A DNA stretch of 64,000 nt from Pectobacterium parmentieri (GCF_001742145.1 NZ_CP015749.1:1302001-1366000); one strand, 5' to 3'; positions 1 through 9,742 are shown, counted from the first letter of the stretch. The notes: generated from the letters alone by a model not told the origin. A program made the numbers and translations.

Positions 1-609
1 ATCCGCCATCCGGTTGAAGGCGACGCCCAGCCGAAACAGGCTTGAGGTGCTATCAAAATGAATACGTTCTTCCAGATGACCATCCCCGAGGCGCTGTGCG
101 GCATTTTCCAGTTTTAGCATGGCTTGCCAATGTGGTCGCATCCACAAGAAAACCGGTAGCGCCAGCGACAGCCCGATGAGCATCACCAGCAGTAAATCCA
201 GTAGCCGCATTTCGTGCAGAAAGAACAAATAAGGAATAGGGCCGACGGCGAGCACGTAGTGGCTACGGGGGATGCGTTGAATAAACGTGTATTCGTCATC
301 CAGCGCGATAATCTCTCCCTGATTCAGACGCTGTCGATTCTTGGCGCTGAGCGTATATTTGCTCACCGGCTCGATGTGCAATTTGAACGAGAGGTTTAAA
401 TCGAGCTCGCTGATGGTCTTATGCCACTCGCGCGGGGGGATCGCACGCAGCTCATTACGGATGAGATACAGCGAACTTTTCATCAGGTCATCCATGGACT
501 GGCGTCCGGCACGCTCGGCGGTGACTTTGTAGACCAGCCCGACCAGTAGTGTCATGACGACAAAGCAGGCGAACAGCAATAGAAAAAACTGGACGAACAG
601 TTTTCTCAT
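1..609 (-). CDS. rstB: RstB sensor histidine kinase, N-terminal part (3' end outside window)
   Basis: This is the inner-membrane sensor kinase that pairs with RstA. Only the N-terminal ~203 residues are present: a first membrane segment (about residues 5-27), a periplasmic stretch of roughly 110 residues, a second membrane segment (about 135-157) and the start of a HAMP linker (RLGDGHLEERIHF). The catalytic H-box and ATP-binding domain lie beyond the window edge. The ATG overlaps the rstA stop codon by 4 bases (ATGA), so the two are translationally coupled, as in Escherichia coli. Identity rests on homology remembered for the family and on the rstA neighbour. Confidence 0.85.
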   Translation of the reverse strand, partial: MRKLFVQFFLLLFACFVVMTLLVGLVYKVTAERAGRQSMDDLMKSSLYLIRNELRAIPPREWHKTISELDLNLSFKLHIEPVSKYTLSAKNRQRLNQGEIIALDDEYTFIQRIPRSHYVLAVGPIPYLFFLHEMRLLDLLLVMLIGLSLALPVFLWMRPHWQAMLKLENAAQRLGDGHLEERIHFDSTSSLFRLGVAFNRMAD

Positions 610-1343
610 AGCGTCACGCTCTCCCAAGTGTTAGGAGCGAACAAATAACCTTTATTGCGCACGGTTTTGATCCGAAAAGGTTCCAGCGGGTTGTCGTACA
701 GTTTTTTACGCAGGCGGGAAATCGCCACATCAATACTGCGATCCATGCCGTCGTAGGTTACGCCGCGCAGATTCTTCAGCAGCGCATCCCTGTCCATGAT
801 GTGGCCGGCATGGGTTGCTAACTGCCAGAGGAGATCGAAATCCGCGGTGGATAATACGATGTGCTCTTGCCCTAATGTCACTTCCCGATTGACCGGGTCG
901 ATGCAGAGTAGGCCGAAGTGCAGGGATTTATGTACTTGCAATGCGGCGGGCGCTGTATTCTCTGCCACCGTTTGTGGCGCGGTGGCGTATTGCCGTAAAT
1001 GCAGGCGCAGGCGGGCGAGCAAGACTGCGGGTGGCGTCGTTTTCAGAATGTAATCATCGGCACCCATTTCCAGCGCCAGAATATGATTCATATCGCTGTC
1101 CAGCGACGTCAGCAGCACTATCGGGCCGCTGTACTGTGGACGCAACTCCCGGCAGATAGTCATCCCGTCTTTGCCGGGCAGCATGATATCCAGCAGTACA
1201 AGGTCGGGCTGCTGCTGTTCAATAAAGGCTTGTGCCTGATCGCCTCTAGCTTCAACCTGAACATCAATATCATGCTTGCCGAGGTAGGCGGCAATCAATT
1301 TTCCAACCTCGGTATCATCTTCTATAAAAACAATCTTATGCAT
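606..1343 (-). CDS. rstA: RstA response regulator (OmpR family)
   Basis: Cytoplasmic DNA-binding regulator activated by phosphotransfer from RstB. The receiver domain carries the acidic pocket (FIEDD, residues 6-10), the phospho-acceptor Asp52 (LLDIMLPG) and the conserved Lys in the ILKT segment. The C-terminal half is an OmpR-type winged helix ending KTVRNKGYLF. The length of 245 residues is close to the E. coli protein. It lies upstream of rstB with a 4-base overlap. In enterobacteria rstA belongs to the PhoP regulon; a PhoP-box-like direct repeat lies about 80 bases upstream but in the opposite orientation (see 1424-1440). Confidence 0.92.
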   Translation of the reverse strand: MHKIVFIEDDTEVGKLIAAYLGKHDIDVQVEARGDQAQAFIEQQQPDLVLLDIMLPGKDGMTICRELRPQYSGPIVLLTSLDSDMNHILALEMGADDYILKTTPPAVLLARLRLHLRQYATAPQTVAENTAPAALQVHKSLHFGLLCIDPVNREVTLGQEHIVLSTADFDLLWQLATHAGHIMDRDALLKNLRGVTYDGMDRSIDVAISRLRKKLYDNPLEPFRIKTVRNKGYLFAPNTWESVTL

Positions 1344-1423
1344 GGTAGCTACGTCATCCCCATCTCATTGCTGATAGCATAGCCTGATGATAGAGGATAA
1401 ACGAGAAGTGAAGCGTAAATGGG

Positions 1424-1440
1424 TGTTAAGTGTTTGTTTA
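1424..1440 (+). promoter_or_regulatory. candidate PhoP-box-like direct repeat
   Basis: TGTTAA, 5 bases, TGTTTA matches the PhoP box (two G/TGTTTA half-sites 5 bases apart) at 11 of 12 half-site positions. It lies in the 208-base gap between divergent rstA and the gene at 1552. Its orientation points toward the 1552 gene rather than rstA, so which promoter it would serve is unclear. AT-rich intergenic DNA can give such matches by chance. Confidence 0.3.
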
Positions 1441-1551
1441 TTTGCCTAAATTAGATAAGCTGCGGGACGTGTTTTTTTAGATGATTCTCGCTATTTATCG
1501 AGAACGACCACGCCATAATTACTGATTATTCCACTGGGAACCGCGCTAAAG

Positions 1552-2754
1552 ATGAAACCGATTGATCAGATAAATAGCTGGATGCAGGAAGCCTTACGCC
1601 CTTATTTCGGGCTGGAGCCGTTATCGACTGAATGGGATATTTTATCCATCCGCGATGGCTATTTTATCTGTTTCGATGGCGATACGATCCGCAAGCGTAT
1701 TACCGTCACCGAGTTAAATTATCAGGAAGAAGACGTCATTATTCACACGCGTGGACGTGAGGTTATTTTGCCGAGAACCTCGCGCGGTAAAGAAAAAAAG
1801 CTCACTTACACCAGCGTTTCCAGCGTAATGGCTGACGGCATTGTGTTTTCGGCGGGTATCAGGACGCTGAACTCGGGAAGCGACGGTTATATTACCGCTA
1901 GCAATTACCGAAATTCTATCCAACTCCCGCTACCGGAATGTCGGCGTTTGGCCAGTAAAGAAGAGATAGTCGACTGGCTGCAAGCTTATCCTGAGCGCTT
2001 ACCTGCTGATTATGCGCATAAGCTGGAACGACTGATGCATATGAAAAACCAGCAGCATAAAACGGTTCCAGGCGACATTTTTCGCGTCGAAATAGACTTA
2101 CATACCGATGGCTATGTTCTGGTTATTGGCAACCTACGCCAGATGCAAAAGGACGAACTGTTTGCTGAACACAGCATTTGGAATGATGTGATGACGATGC
2201 CGCTGTTTGTTCGGCCTTACCTTTTCCGCACGACCGAGCGTAACCCTGCGCTGTCGGAGATCGTGGCATCGCCCTTGTCTGAAAAATGCTGGATTGTTAT
2301 GGATAACGCTTTTCTACGCGGTAACTATGAGTTTGTGGGATCGAAAATGTTGGTGGAAGAGGACATTTTGTTCCCAGTGGGCTATGGTCCAAGCATCACT
2401 GCACAGAAAAGTGACTATCGTCTATCGTGGGGACCTAGCTCGATCAGTAAAGCCAGTCAGGATACGGTTTTTAAGGCTCAACGTCGCTATATGAACAATG
2501 GCGCTTATAGCTGTGTATCAGCCGACTGTTTTGGCGATAGCGGGTTCCCTGATTGGGATAAAACGCTGGACAACCCGGAACGCCGTGAAGTATGGGAGCA
2601 GGTATTGGCTGAGTTTGGTTTTCCACCTGAGACGACTTACGATGCGTTTGCCCAACATACTGGCGGGATGACGCGTGCGGCTTACCTGACGTATGTGGTC
2701 GAGCATAAAGCCTACCAGCGCAAGGGGCGTGCGAAGAAAAAAGAGACGAAATAA
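1552..2754 (+). CDS. hypothetical protein with possible Imm26-like segment
   Basis: A 400-residue soluble protein with no signal peptide or membrane segment. I do not recognise the whole protein. Residues about 172-235 contain a GDIFRVEI...GYVLVIGNL pattern followed by a FVRPYLFRTTER segment, which recalls the Imm26 family of immunity proteins (GDxFxxPL...GYxxxRVL). The N-terminal 150 residues look like a separate beta-rich domain and the C-terminus is lysine-rich (KGRAKKKETK). No toxin gene is adjacent, so if it is an immunity protein it is an orphan. The ribosome binding site is weak. The codon use is not visibly foreign. Confidence 0.55.
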   Translation: MKPIDQINSWMQEALRPYFGLEPLSTEWDILSIRDGYFICFDGDTIRKRITVTELNYQEEDVIIHTRGREVILPRTSRGKEKKLTYTSVSSVMADGIVFSAGIRTLNSGSDGYITASNYRNSIQLPLPECRRLASKEEIVDWLQAYPERLPADYAHKLERLMHMKNQQHKTVPGDIFRVEIDLHTDGYVLVIGNLRQMQKDELFAEHSIWNDVMTMPLFVRPYLFRTTERNPALSEIVASPLSEKCWIVMDNAFLRGNYEFVGSKMLVEEDILFPVGYGPSITAQKSDYRLSWGPSSISKASQDTVFKAQRRYMNNGAYSCVSADCFGDSGFPDWDKTLDNPERREVWEQVLAEFGFPPETTYDAFAQHTGGMTRAAYLTYVVEHKAYQRKGRAKKKETK

Positions 2755-3070
2755 TATTCATCATCTTATTGCACGCGCTTTCGGGGCGTGCATATAGATA
2801 GACTGGATATATAATTCTTGTTAAGAGCATATGCAAAGCATATTAATGTGTTATTGCTTATTTTCTTTTATTATCAATCGGTTAATTGCGCGAGCTTTAC
2901 GTGCTTTAGCTTAATAAGTTCGCGCTAATTTATTGAGTGAGACGAGTTATAAAATGTGCTAATTATCGCGTAATGTTCCTGAAAGAACTGGACACAAAAA
3001 AACCATATGGGTACTATCGCGGGCTTGGATTTGGATGCTTTTAATCGGCATTAACTGACATTGGACTGCG
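2755..3070. other. intergenic region, no gene seen
   Basis: AT-rich spacer between two plus-strand genes. Near its start is a 7-base-arm hairpin (TGCACGC at 2770-2776, GCGTGCA at 2786-2792) without a following T-run, a possible weak terminator for the gene at 1552. No clear promoter could be assigned for the EAL gene. Confidence 0.5.
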
Positions 3071-4615
3071 ATGCATTTTTCAGGATTTAAAAAGATCACA
3101 AGAACCATTTTCATGATGATATTTGTCTCATTTTCTTTTTTGTTTTTATTAAATGAATTATTGGTTAGTCATCAGGAAAATAAACTCATGCTTCGGTCCG
3201 AAAAGTTACGCTTTCAGGCTGAAATGTTAGCAAAACAAGCACTGTCCGCTTTGAATGATATTAACGCCATTGATGATGATATGTGCTCACCAAATTATAT
3301 TGAGAAATTAAGAGTGATAAGATGGCGTCATCCCAATATTGAGGATGTGACTTCTTTAAAAGGAAATGATATTTATTGCAGCTCCTTCTGGGGAGAAATT
3401 AATCCTCCACTGCCGATTACTGTGAAAAGTGAAACGGGAAATAATAAGCCAGAATTGATTGGCGTAAAAAATAACAACAAAACACTGTATAACAATATCG
3501 GCCTTTATCAAGGCCATGCTGCGGTGTTTATCGCGCGTGAAACCTATGAAAGTATATTGAGTACGGTGGTTGATGGATACTTCGTTATGACATCGGCGGA
3601 TAAATCGCACAAGTATTTTGAATCAGATCCAAAGGGATATATTGCCTCGGGTAATTCGTTTCTGAGAAAAATGTTTACCGCTAACGCCAGTCTTTGCAGT
3701 CCTCAATGGCAGTTTTGCGTGATAGCTCAAAACGCACACAGTGGGCTACTGTTGTTAACAACCGGTCTTCTTACTTTCGTTATGGCTGCTGCATTGATGC
3801 TAGGCGGCTTTCTGACCTTTTTCTTTTTTAAGATTTTTGATAAAAGAAAATCACTGAAATTTCGCTTAAAAAAATCGATTAATAAAGGAGATATGTTCCT
3901 TGAATATCAACCTATGGTTAACGCCATCGATGGGGAAATAGCCGGCCTTGAAGCGCTGGTGAGATGGCGTGATGATATACATGGCTATGTTTCTCCTGAG
4001 AATTTTATAAAGATCTCAGAGAAAATAGGTTTTTACTCAAAAATATCTGATTTTGTAATAAAGACATCAATGAGCGAAATGTCTGTTGTTCTCAAGAAAA
4101 ACAAAAAATTAACGCTATCTATAAATATAACCGACCATGAAATTAGCGATCCAGAGTTCATTAGTCGACTGATTAGGGTGTGCGATTTATATGATGTTGA
4201 ACCTTGTCAGATAAAGTTGGAAATATCAGAACGGTGCCAATTGGCGCAAAAGGAAATCCAGCTTTTTGCTGAGAATGTGGCAAAAATGCACATCGGCCTG
4301 GCGATTGATGATTTTGGTGTTGCTAACTCAAATTTAGCGTGGCTCACAGGTTTCAGATTCGATGAAGTCAAGTTTGACGGTTCTCTAATGAAGAACCTGG
4401 ATAATAAAAATAAAGAAAAGATATTATATGCAATCTGTTCACTCATTAAGGATATGGGGAAAGATATTGTTTTTGAAGGTGTTGAAGATGCTGAACAACT
4501 AAAAATTGCCAGAGAGATTGATGCGAGTTGCTTAATTCAGGGATGGTTTTTTTACCGTTCGTTGCCAGCAAAAAACATTGAAAATCTGTTAATCAATCAG
4601 GAAGAAATAGCGTAG
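3071..4615 (+). CDS. membrane-bound CSS-motif/EAL c-di-GMP phosphodiesterase
   Basis: Hydrolyses cyclic di-GMP at the inner membrane. Membrane segments at about residues 10-30 and 226-253 flank a periplasmic CSS-motif domain (YCSSFWG, CSS at 103-105), a domain whose cysteines respond to redox state in related E. coli enzymes. The cytoplasmic EAL domain begins near 270 and keeps the catalytic signatures: EALVRW (294-299), the Asn of NITDHE, the Glu of LEISER, DDFG, the Lys of VKFDG, EGVE and QGWFF. It therefore looks active. The gene is noticeably AT-rich and stands alone, ending at a terminator shared with convergent folM. Confidence 0.9.
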   Translation: MHFSGFKKITRTIFMMIFVSFSFLFLLNELLVSHQENKLMLRSEKLRFQAEMLAKQALSALNDINAIDDDMCSPNYIEKLRVIRWRHPNIEDVTSLKGNDIYCSSFWGEINPPLPITVKSETGNNKPELIGVKNNNKTLYNNIGLYQGHAAVFIARETYESILSTVVDGYFVMTSADKSHKYFESDPKGYIASGNSFLRKMFTANASLCSPQWQFCVIAQNAHSGLLLLTTGLLTFVMAAALMLGGFLTFFFFKIFDKRKSLKFRLKKSINKGDMFLEYQPMVNAIDGEIAGLEALVRWRDDIHGYVSPENFIKISEKIGFYSKISDFVIKTSMSEMSVVLKKNKKLTLSINITDHEISDPEFISRLIRVCDLYDVEPCQIKLEISERCQLAQKEIQLFAENVAKMHIGLAIDDFGVANSNLAWLTGFRFDEVKFDGSLMKNLDNKNKEKILYAICSLIKDMGKDIVFEGVEDAEQLKIAREIDASCLIQGWFFYRSLPAKNIENLLINQEEIA

Positions 4616-4692
4616 TTTTTCCTTGATTGTCTTACTGATTCTTTAAGCATGGCATGAGGCTTAACATAATGGCAATGTAAGGTGTGAGTGAC

Positions 4693-4727
4693 AAAGAAAT
4701 GGCGTACAAGTTTCCCGCCATTTCTTT
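4693..4727. terminator. bidirectional terminator between EAL gene and folM
   Basis: Perfect 12-base inverted repeat: AAAGAAATGGCG (4693-4704) and CGCCATTTCTTT (4716-4727). It is bounded by A- and T-runs on the two sides and sits between convergent genes. Confidence 0.8.
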
Positions 4728-4737
4728 AACAAGGGCT

Positions 4738-5460
4738 TTAGCGTAACGCCCGTCCGCCATCCACGCCCAGCGTCTTCCCGGTGACGTAACTGCTTTTGAA
4801 CAAATAGTCCACCAGTTGGACTATCTCCTCTTCCCCAGGCGCGATTTTCATCAATGATTTTTCCAGCGCCTGCTGGCGATATTTGTCGTCATCTTGTTCC
4901 TGAAACAGGATCAAGCTGGGGGCGATAGCATTTACTTTCACTTCCGGTGCCAGCTTGCGGGCAAATGACCGCGTCATGTTATCCAGTGCTGCTTTGCTGG
5001 CGGCATAGGCGATGTGTTTCTCGCTACCTTTTTCAACCACGTAATCGGTCAGGTGAATAATATCCGCGCCAGCAATGCCTTGCCCGCGCAGGCACGGTTC
5101 CAGCAGTTGATTGAGTAAATAGGGGGCATAAACATGAATTTGCAGCATATCAGCCAGCGTTTGCTCTGGTGGTGTTGCGGCGCTTTCTGGCACCCAGCGA
5201 CTGGCGTTGTGAATGATGGCGCGTAGCCGCGGCGTGAGCGATTGGATTTGCTCAGCAAACGCATAGATATTCGACGTGGTAGAAAAGTCAGCGGCCAGAC
5301 AAATCGCGCCGTCTTGCTGTAACGCCTCAAGTTCGGGATAAGGTGTGCGATAGCTGATGATGACCGGGGTCGACTGCGCCAGAAATGAACGCGCCAGCGC
5401 CAGCCCGATACGCCGTGCGCCACCGGTAATTAGCACGGGAGCAGAAGAAAACGTTGTCAC
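4738..5460 (-). CDS. folM: dihydromonapterin reductase FolM (SDR family)
   Basis: NADPH-dependent pteridine reductase that makes tetrahydromonapterin and has weak dihydrofolate reductase activity in E. coli. This 240-residue Rossmann protein has the cofactor loop TGGARRIG (12-19), which has the Arg pair typical of pteridine reductases, the HNAS segment (84-87) and the catalytic pair Tyr152/Lys156 in YAASK. The C-terminus has the family GVDGGRAL ending. The start codon is GTG, chosen because GAGGAG lies 9 bases upstream. E. coli folM is also close to rstAB. Confidence 0.88.
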   Translation of the reverse strand: MTTFSSAPVLITGGARRIGLALARSFLAQSTPVIISYRTPYPELEALQQDGAICLAADFSTTSNIYAFAEQIQSLTPRLRAIIHNASRWVPESAATPPEQTLADMLQIHVYAPYLLNQLLEPCLRGQGIAGADIIHLTDYVVEKGSEKHIAYAASKAALDNMTRSFARKLAPEVKVNAIAPSLILFQEQDDDKYRQQALEKSLMKIAPGEEEIVQLVDYLFKSSYVTGKTLGVDGGRALR

Positions 5461-5641
5461 AATAAGGTCTCCTCAACACGCGAGTTAAAAGGGAAGCGAA
5501 CCGTGACAATATACCTGAGTTAACGATTATGCAGGTTATGGTTTTATACCCGGCAGGGACGGGCGTAGCAAACCCCTGGCGAGAAAAGGAGAAGGGGAAG
5601 ATGGAAACATCCCCTGAATCCACATGCGCCAATGGTTTCTG

Positions 5642-7345
5642 CTACGCTGAGCGTGCCGTTGTCGCCTCAATGGCCTGCGCCAATGAGCCGTAGAAGCTCA
5701 GTCGTCCTTCAATCGGGTGAACCTTTGCCCGTGCCAGCGTTTTTAGCGGCTGGAAGGGAATATCCGTAATGATGAGCTGTTTACCCTCGGGCAGCGTTTC
5801 GCTAAAGCGCAGGAACGCATTGAGCCCGCCCGCATCCAGCACCGGCACGGCATCCCACTGCAAAATGATGTTTTGATAGCCTTCACTGCGTACCGTCAGG
5901 TCGTTGAAGATGCGCTCTGCTGCGGCGAAAAACAGCGGGCCGTTAACGCGTAATACCAGATGATCCGGTATTTTGGTGTCCGGAAGTTCGCTCAAACGGG
6001 TCATTTGCGCGATGCGACGCATGAAGAGCAGGGATGCCAGAACAATGCCGACGGTAATCGCGATCACCATATCGAATAAGACGGTCAACGACATACAAAG
6101 CAGCATCACGATAATGTCGTCTTTTGGCCCGTGGCGCAGTAAATCCACCACTTTGTGTGCTTCGCTCATGTTCCAGGCGACGATCAGCAGCAGTGATGCC
6201 ATCGCCGCCAGCGGCAGATAAGACAGCCACGGCGCGAGTATCAGAAGCGCCAACAACACCAGCAGCGCGTGGATCACGGCGGAAATCGGCGAGTTTGCTC
6301 CTGCACGCACGTTGGCGGCGGAACGGGCAATCGCGGCGGTCGCGGTAATTCCTCCAAAGAATGGAGCAATAATATTACCGAAACCTTGGCCCATCAGTTC
6401 CGCATTAGAATTGTGTTTTTTACCTGTCATACCATCCAGCACGACAGCGCACAGCAGCGACTCAATCGCCCCCAGCATCGCCATCGAAAATGCCGCAGGC
6501 AGCAGGGCGGAAATGCTTTGCCAATCCAGCGTCATCGTTTTTCCATCCGGCGACGGAATGTCCCACGGCAGAACGAGCTGCGGGAGAATGGGTGGAATGC
6601 CTTGCCCTTGCGAACCATCCGCCAGCAGATAGCTAAAGCGGGAACCGATGGTGGCCACGTTTTCGCCCAGCAGCGACATGATCCCCATCACCGCGACACC
6701 TGCCAGCAGCGCGGGCAAGTGACCGGGTAGGCGGATGCCGAGTCTGGGCCAAACGATGAGAACCAGCAGCGTCGTTGCACCAATTAACGTATCAGCAAGA
6801 TGCAGGGTAGGCAGCGATTGTACCAGTGCCGACACTTTTTCGACGTAATGCTCGGGCACCACGGCCATCTGCAAGCCGAAGAAATCCTTGATTTGCATCG
6901 TACCGATGGTGATGGCGATCCCAGAGGTAAACCCCAGTGTTACTGAAAGCGGAATGTATTCGATCAGACGGCCGAAGCGGCAGAGCCCCATCAGCAGCAG
7001 AAACACACCGGACAGCAAGGTAGCGACCAGCAAGCCGGATAACCCAAACTGCTGCGATACGGGATAAAGAATAACGACGAAAGCCGCTGTGGGGCCGGAT
7101 ACGCTGTAGCGTGAACCGCCGCTGACGGCAATGACGATCCCGGCAATGGCCGAGGTATACAGCCCGTATTGTGGGGGTACACCGCTGGCAATCGCCAGCG
7201 CCATCGCCAGCGGGATGGCGATGATGCCGACGGTAATGCCAGCGATAATGTCGTGGATAAAACGTTGTAGCGTATATTTTTCGCGCCAGCACGCGTCAAT
7301 CAGCGCGCTGAACGGCCTGACACCGTTAATTCCGTGCGTTTTCAT
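5642..7345 (-). CDS. dauA: DauA, SulP-family dicarboxylate transporter
   Basis: Inner-membrane SulP/SLC26 transporter; the E. coli orthologue imports C4-dicarboxylates such as succinate aerobically at acid pH. The 567-residue protein has the N-terminal DACWREKYT segment, about 12-14 membrane segments, the SulP signature region [11 protein letters not shown]...SGPTAAF, the [15 protein letters not shown] stretch and a C-terminal STAS domain ([16 protein letters not shown] onward, about residues 455-560). Near-identical stretches to E. coli DauA are recognisable throughout. It is transcribed alone, upstream of folM and downstream of chaA. Confidence 0.92.
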   Translation of the reverse strand: MKTHGINGVRPFSALIDACWREKYTLQRFIHDIIAGITVGIIAIPLAMALAIASGVPPQYGLYTSAIAGIVIAVSGGSRYSVSGPTAAFVVILYPVSQQFGLSGLLVATLLSGVFLLLMGLCRFGRLIEYIPLSVTLGFTSGIAITIGTMQIKDFFGLQMAVVPEHYVEKVSALVQSLPTLHLADTLIGATTLLVLIVWPRLGIRLPGHLPALLAGVAVMGIMSLLGENVATIGSRFSYLLADGSQGQGIPPILPQLVLPWDIPSPDGKTMTLDWQSISALLPAAFSMAMLGAIESLLCAVVLDGMTGKKHNSNAELMGQGFGNIIAPFFGGITATAAIARSAANVRAGANSPISAVIHALLVLLALLILAPWLSYLPLAAMASLLLIVAWNMSEAHKVVDLLRHGPKDDIIVMLLCMSLTVLFDMVIAITVGIVLASLLFMRRIAQMTRLSELPDTKIPDHLVLRVNGPLFFAAAERIFNDLTVRSEGYQNIILQWDAVPVLDAGGLNAFLRFSETLPEGKQLIITDIPFQPLKTLARAKVHPIEGRLSFYGSLAQAIEATTARSA

Positions 7346-7475
7346 CTAAGCAGAAACCAAAGTAAGGAAGTAAATCAACATGGCGGGCCTGCCGGTCCGT
7401 CGACGACAGCCTTACGATACGCCGGAGACGCTCAGAAGATCCAGAGATACATCAAGAGAAGTGCGGTTTGGCAAG

Positions 7476-7501
7476 GCTGACGCGGCGAAAACCGCGTCAG
7501 C
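7476..7501 (-). terminator. hairpin downstream of chaA, probable terminator
   Basis: Perfect 10-base arms GCTGACGCGG (7476-7485) and CCGCGTCAGC (7492-7501) with a 6-base loop, directly after the chaA stop. There is no strong T-run on the minus-strand side, so intrinsic termination may be partial. Confidence 0.5.
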
Positions 7502-7509
7502 AGGAGAGG

Positions 7510-8610
7510 TTAAAGAGTGATGGTGATTAGATAGGCAGCAAAAAGCGCTAAATGCGCACTGCCGCTCAATACGTTCGTTCTGCCTGTAGAGAATGTAATG
7601 TGGCACAGTACCAACACGGACAACATCACGACGATATGCGGCATATCCAGACCGAAGTTCAGCGTGCGGCCAGTAATCATGGCGATGATCGTGACGGTGG
7701 GAACCGTGAGTGAGATCGTTGCCAGCACGGAACCGAAAAACAGATTCATGGCACGCTGTACCTGATTTTTCAGGACGGCGCGGATAGCCCCCAGCCCTTC
7801 AGGCGAGAGAATTAACAGCGCGACCAGGAAGCCCGTAAACTGTGTCGGCGCGTTCATTTCGGTCAGTAGCGTTTCCAGCGGCATTGAATTCGTCTTGGTC
7901 ACGGCGATAACGGCAATCAGATGAACCAGAAGCCAACCGGTGTGCCACAGTGAACTGTGTGCAGACGGTTTACCGTGATGCGGATCGTCGCCGTCACCTT
8001 CGTCTTCATGCTCGTAGACAAACAGGCTTTGGTGCGTGCGCGTCTGAATCAACAGAAACACGCCGTACATTGCCGCAGAGATAGCGGCAACAATCAGCGA
8101 CTGCGTTACACTGAAATTTCCGTCAGGCAAGGCGCTGGGGAAAACCAGCACAATCACGGCCAATGGGAAGATCGCCATCAGATACTGCTTGATACCGCTG
8201 AGGTTAACATACTGCGTAGCGAACTTACGGCCACCGAGCAAGAGGGCAAAGCCCACCAGACCGCCAGTGACGATCACGATGATAGAATAGAGCGTGTCAC
8301 GCATCAGGTCCGGGCCCGCGTCACCGGTGGCCATCAGCGCCGAAATCAGGCTGACTTCGAGGATCACGACGGACAGGCTAAGGATAAGTGAACCGTAGGG
8401 TTCGCCCAAGCGATGTGCGAGCACGTCAGCATGACGTACCACGCTAAATGCACTGAAAAGAATACCGGCTAGCGCGAGGGCATTAATACCGAGAATGGCA
8501 ATAAAATCTTGTGAATTGCCCCACATGTAGAGTACGGCCAGAGCAATAACAGGAAAAATGAGTGAGTATTCATGATGGCGAGTTTTGACCACCTCAGCAT
8601 GAGACTTCAT
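7510..8610 (-). CDS. chaA: ChaA sodium-potassium/proton (calcium/proton) antiporter
   Basis: Inner-membrane cation/proton antiporter of the CaCA family that exports Na+, K+ and Ca2+ and helps at alkaline pH. The 366-residue protein has about 11 membrane segments and two internally repeated acidic motifs: LSVVILEVSLI (about 97-107) and LLILSPEGLGAIRA (about 263-276), whose glutamates are the likely ion ligands. A charged cytoplasmic loop (EHEDEGDGDDPHHG) sits mid-protein. A good ribosome site (GGAG) precedes the ATG. In E. coli chaB and chaC lie next to it; here chaC is kept but chaB is not seen. Confidence 0.92.
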   Translation of the reverse strand: MKSHAEVVKTRHHEYSLIFPVIALAVLYMWGNSQDFIAILGINALALAGILFSAFSVVRHADVLAHRLGEPYGSLILSLSVVILEVSLISALMATGDAGPDLMRDTLYSIIVIVTGGLVGFALLLGGRKFATQYVNLSGIKQYLMAIFPLAVIVLVFPSALPDGNFSVTQSLIVAAISAAMYGVFLLIQTRTHQSLFVYEHEDEGDGDDPHHGKPSAHSSLWHTGWLLVHLIAVIAVTKTNSMPLETLLTEMNAPTQFTGFLVALLILSPEGLGAIRAVLKNQVQRAMNLFFGSVLATISLTVPTVTIIAMITGRTLNFGLDMPHIVVMLSVLVLCHITFSTGRTNVLSGSAHLALFAAYLITITL

Positions 8611-8938
8611 TGTGGGTGTTCTCCTTATCCAGAGGAATGATATGGCAAAATAACCCCGTAATACTTCAAGTTAGCGCACTGACACTCGAATGACTCAGGG
8701 CATAAAGCAATTTATTAAGGATATAAAACCATTTGTTCATGGCCGTAACACAATAATAAACCGCAAAAGGTTACTAGAAAGTAGTTATAACGTAATAAAA
8801 CGAACAATATGATAACAGATTGTCGTATTGGTGCGGGAAGTTTTACGGATTTTTACGCTTTGAGCATAAATTTAAATGAAAAGGGAGAATTCATATATCT
8901 TCTCCCTATGATGATAATATCAAATGTATTTTTTATGG
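8611..8938. other. intergenic region between chaA and the siderophore-interacting gene
   Basis: AT-rich 328-base spacer upstream of chaA. It should carry the chaA promoter, but I cannot place it with confidence. A terminator-like hairpin for the upstream minus-strand gene is at 8882-8907. A short stretch near 8662 (ATACTTCAAGTT) resembles one end of an ERIC element but has no partner end. Confidence 0.4.
8882..8907 (-). terminator. terminator of the siderophore-interacting protein gene
   Basis: Arms AGGGAGAA (8882-8889) and TTCTCCCT (8900-8907). On the minus strand the stem is followed by TTTTCATTT, a short U-tract. It lies about 30 bases beyond the stop codon. Confidence 0.65.
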
Positions 8939-9742
8939 TTATTCATCAGGATTGTCCATGATATCGTGGCGTTTATGATGATAATCCTCTTCATTTAACC
9001 CTTCTCGCCAATAAGGTACTGCATACATCTGATTTCGTTCACACCCGCGTTCTCGACGCACATGGCGACGAAGCTGAACCACGATACGATCCTCACCGGC
9101 TAACCAGTAAAACGCATTTTCAGTCACCGGGAGTGCCTGAAAATGGTGGACCAGCGCGTCGGTCATTTCTGTTCCGCCGACGATCCAATGCAGTTGAAGC
9201 TGTGATGGTTTCGCGATATTGAGCTTGTCAGCCTCGCTATCGACACGGATCACCGCATGTCCTTGGGCGTTATCGGGCAGATGTTCCAGCAACGCGATGA
9301 GCGCGGGGAGCGAGGATGGGTCGGCTGCCAGATAATACGCGGCGGCTGGAGGCAGCATCGGGAGTGGGCCACCGGGCTGTGAAATACCCACCCAGTCACC
9401 AGGCTTGGCCTGACGAGCAAAATTGACGGCAGGGCCAACGTGGTCATGCAGCGCGAAGACCATATCCAGCTCCGCATCTTCTGGACGCAACGCCCTGACG
9501 CTATAGGTACGAACGATAGGGCGTGCTTCGCCTTCCGGCCAGATCGGGCCGCGTTCGCCGATGGTGGGCAGAGCAGGCTTTTGTTGTCCAGTCTGAGGCA
9601 GAAACAGTTTGAGATGCGCACCATATCGCTCGGCTGGGTAATCGCGCAACGCGTCATGATGAAACGTAATACAGCGTAAATGTGGGGAAATATCGTGAAT
9701 CTGTTTAACCTGAACTAAAACAGGCTGACGCGGCGTTGCCAT
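8939..9742 (-). CDS. siderophore-interacting protein, FAD-dependent ferric reductase
   Basis: Cytoplasmic flavoprotein of the ViuB/YqjH (SIP) family that releases iron from imported ferric siderophores by reduction. The 267-residue protein has an N-terminal FAD-binding beta-barrel with the signature RTYSVR (78-83) and an NAD(P)H-binding C-terminal half containing AADPSSLPA, WLAGEDRIVVQLRRHV and the family ending YWREGLNEEDYH. It is monocistronic. A near-ideal Fur box lies about 50 bases upstream of the ATG, so iron-starvation induction is likely. No siderophore synthesis or uptake gene is adjacent; it sits inserted in the chaA-chaC neighbourhood. Confidence 0.88.
   Translation of the reverse strand: MATPRQPVLVQVKQIHDISPHLRCITFHHDALRDYPAERYGAHLKLFLPQTGQQKPALPTIGERGPIWPEGEARPIVRTYSVRALRPEDAELDMVFALHDHVGPAVNFARQAKPGDWVGISQPGGPLPMLPPAAAYYLAADPSSLPALIALLEHLPDNAQGHAVIRVDSEADKLNIAKPSQLQLHWIVGGTEMTDALVHHFQALPVTENAFYWLAGEDRIVVQLRRHVRRERGCERNQMYAVPYWREGLNEEDYHHKRHDIMDNPDE

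Noticed and set aside
8655..8700. second ERIC element upstream of chaA
   Set aside because: Only a 12-base end-like stretch (ATACTTCAAGTT) is visible, with no core or second end.
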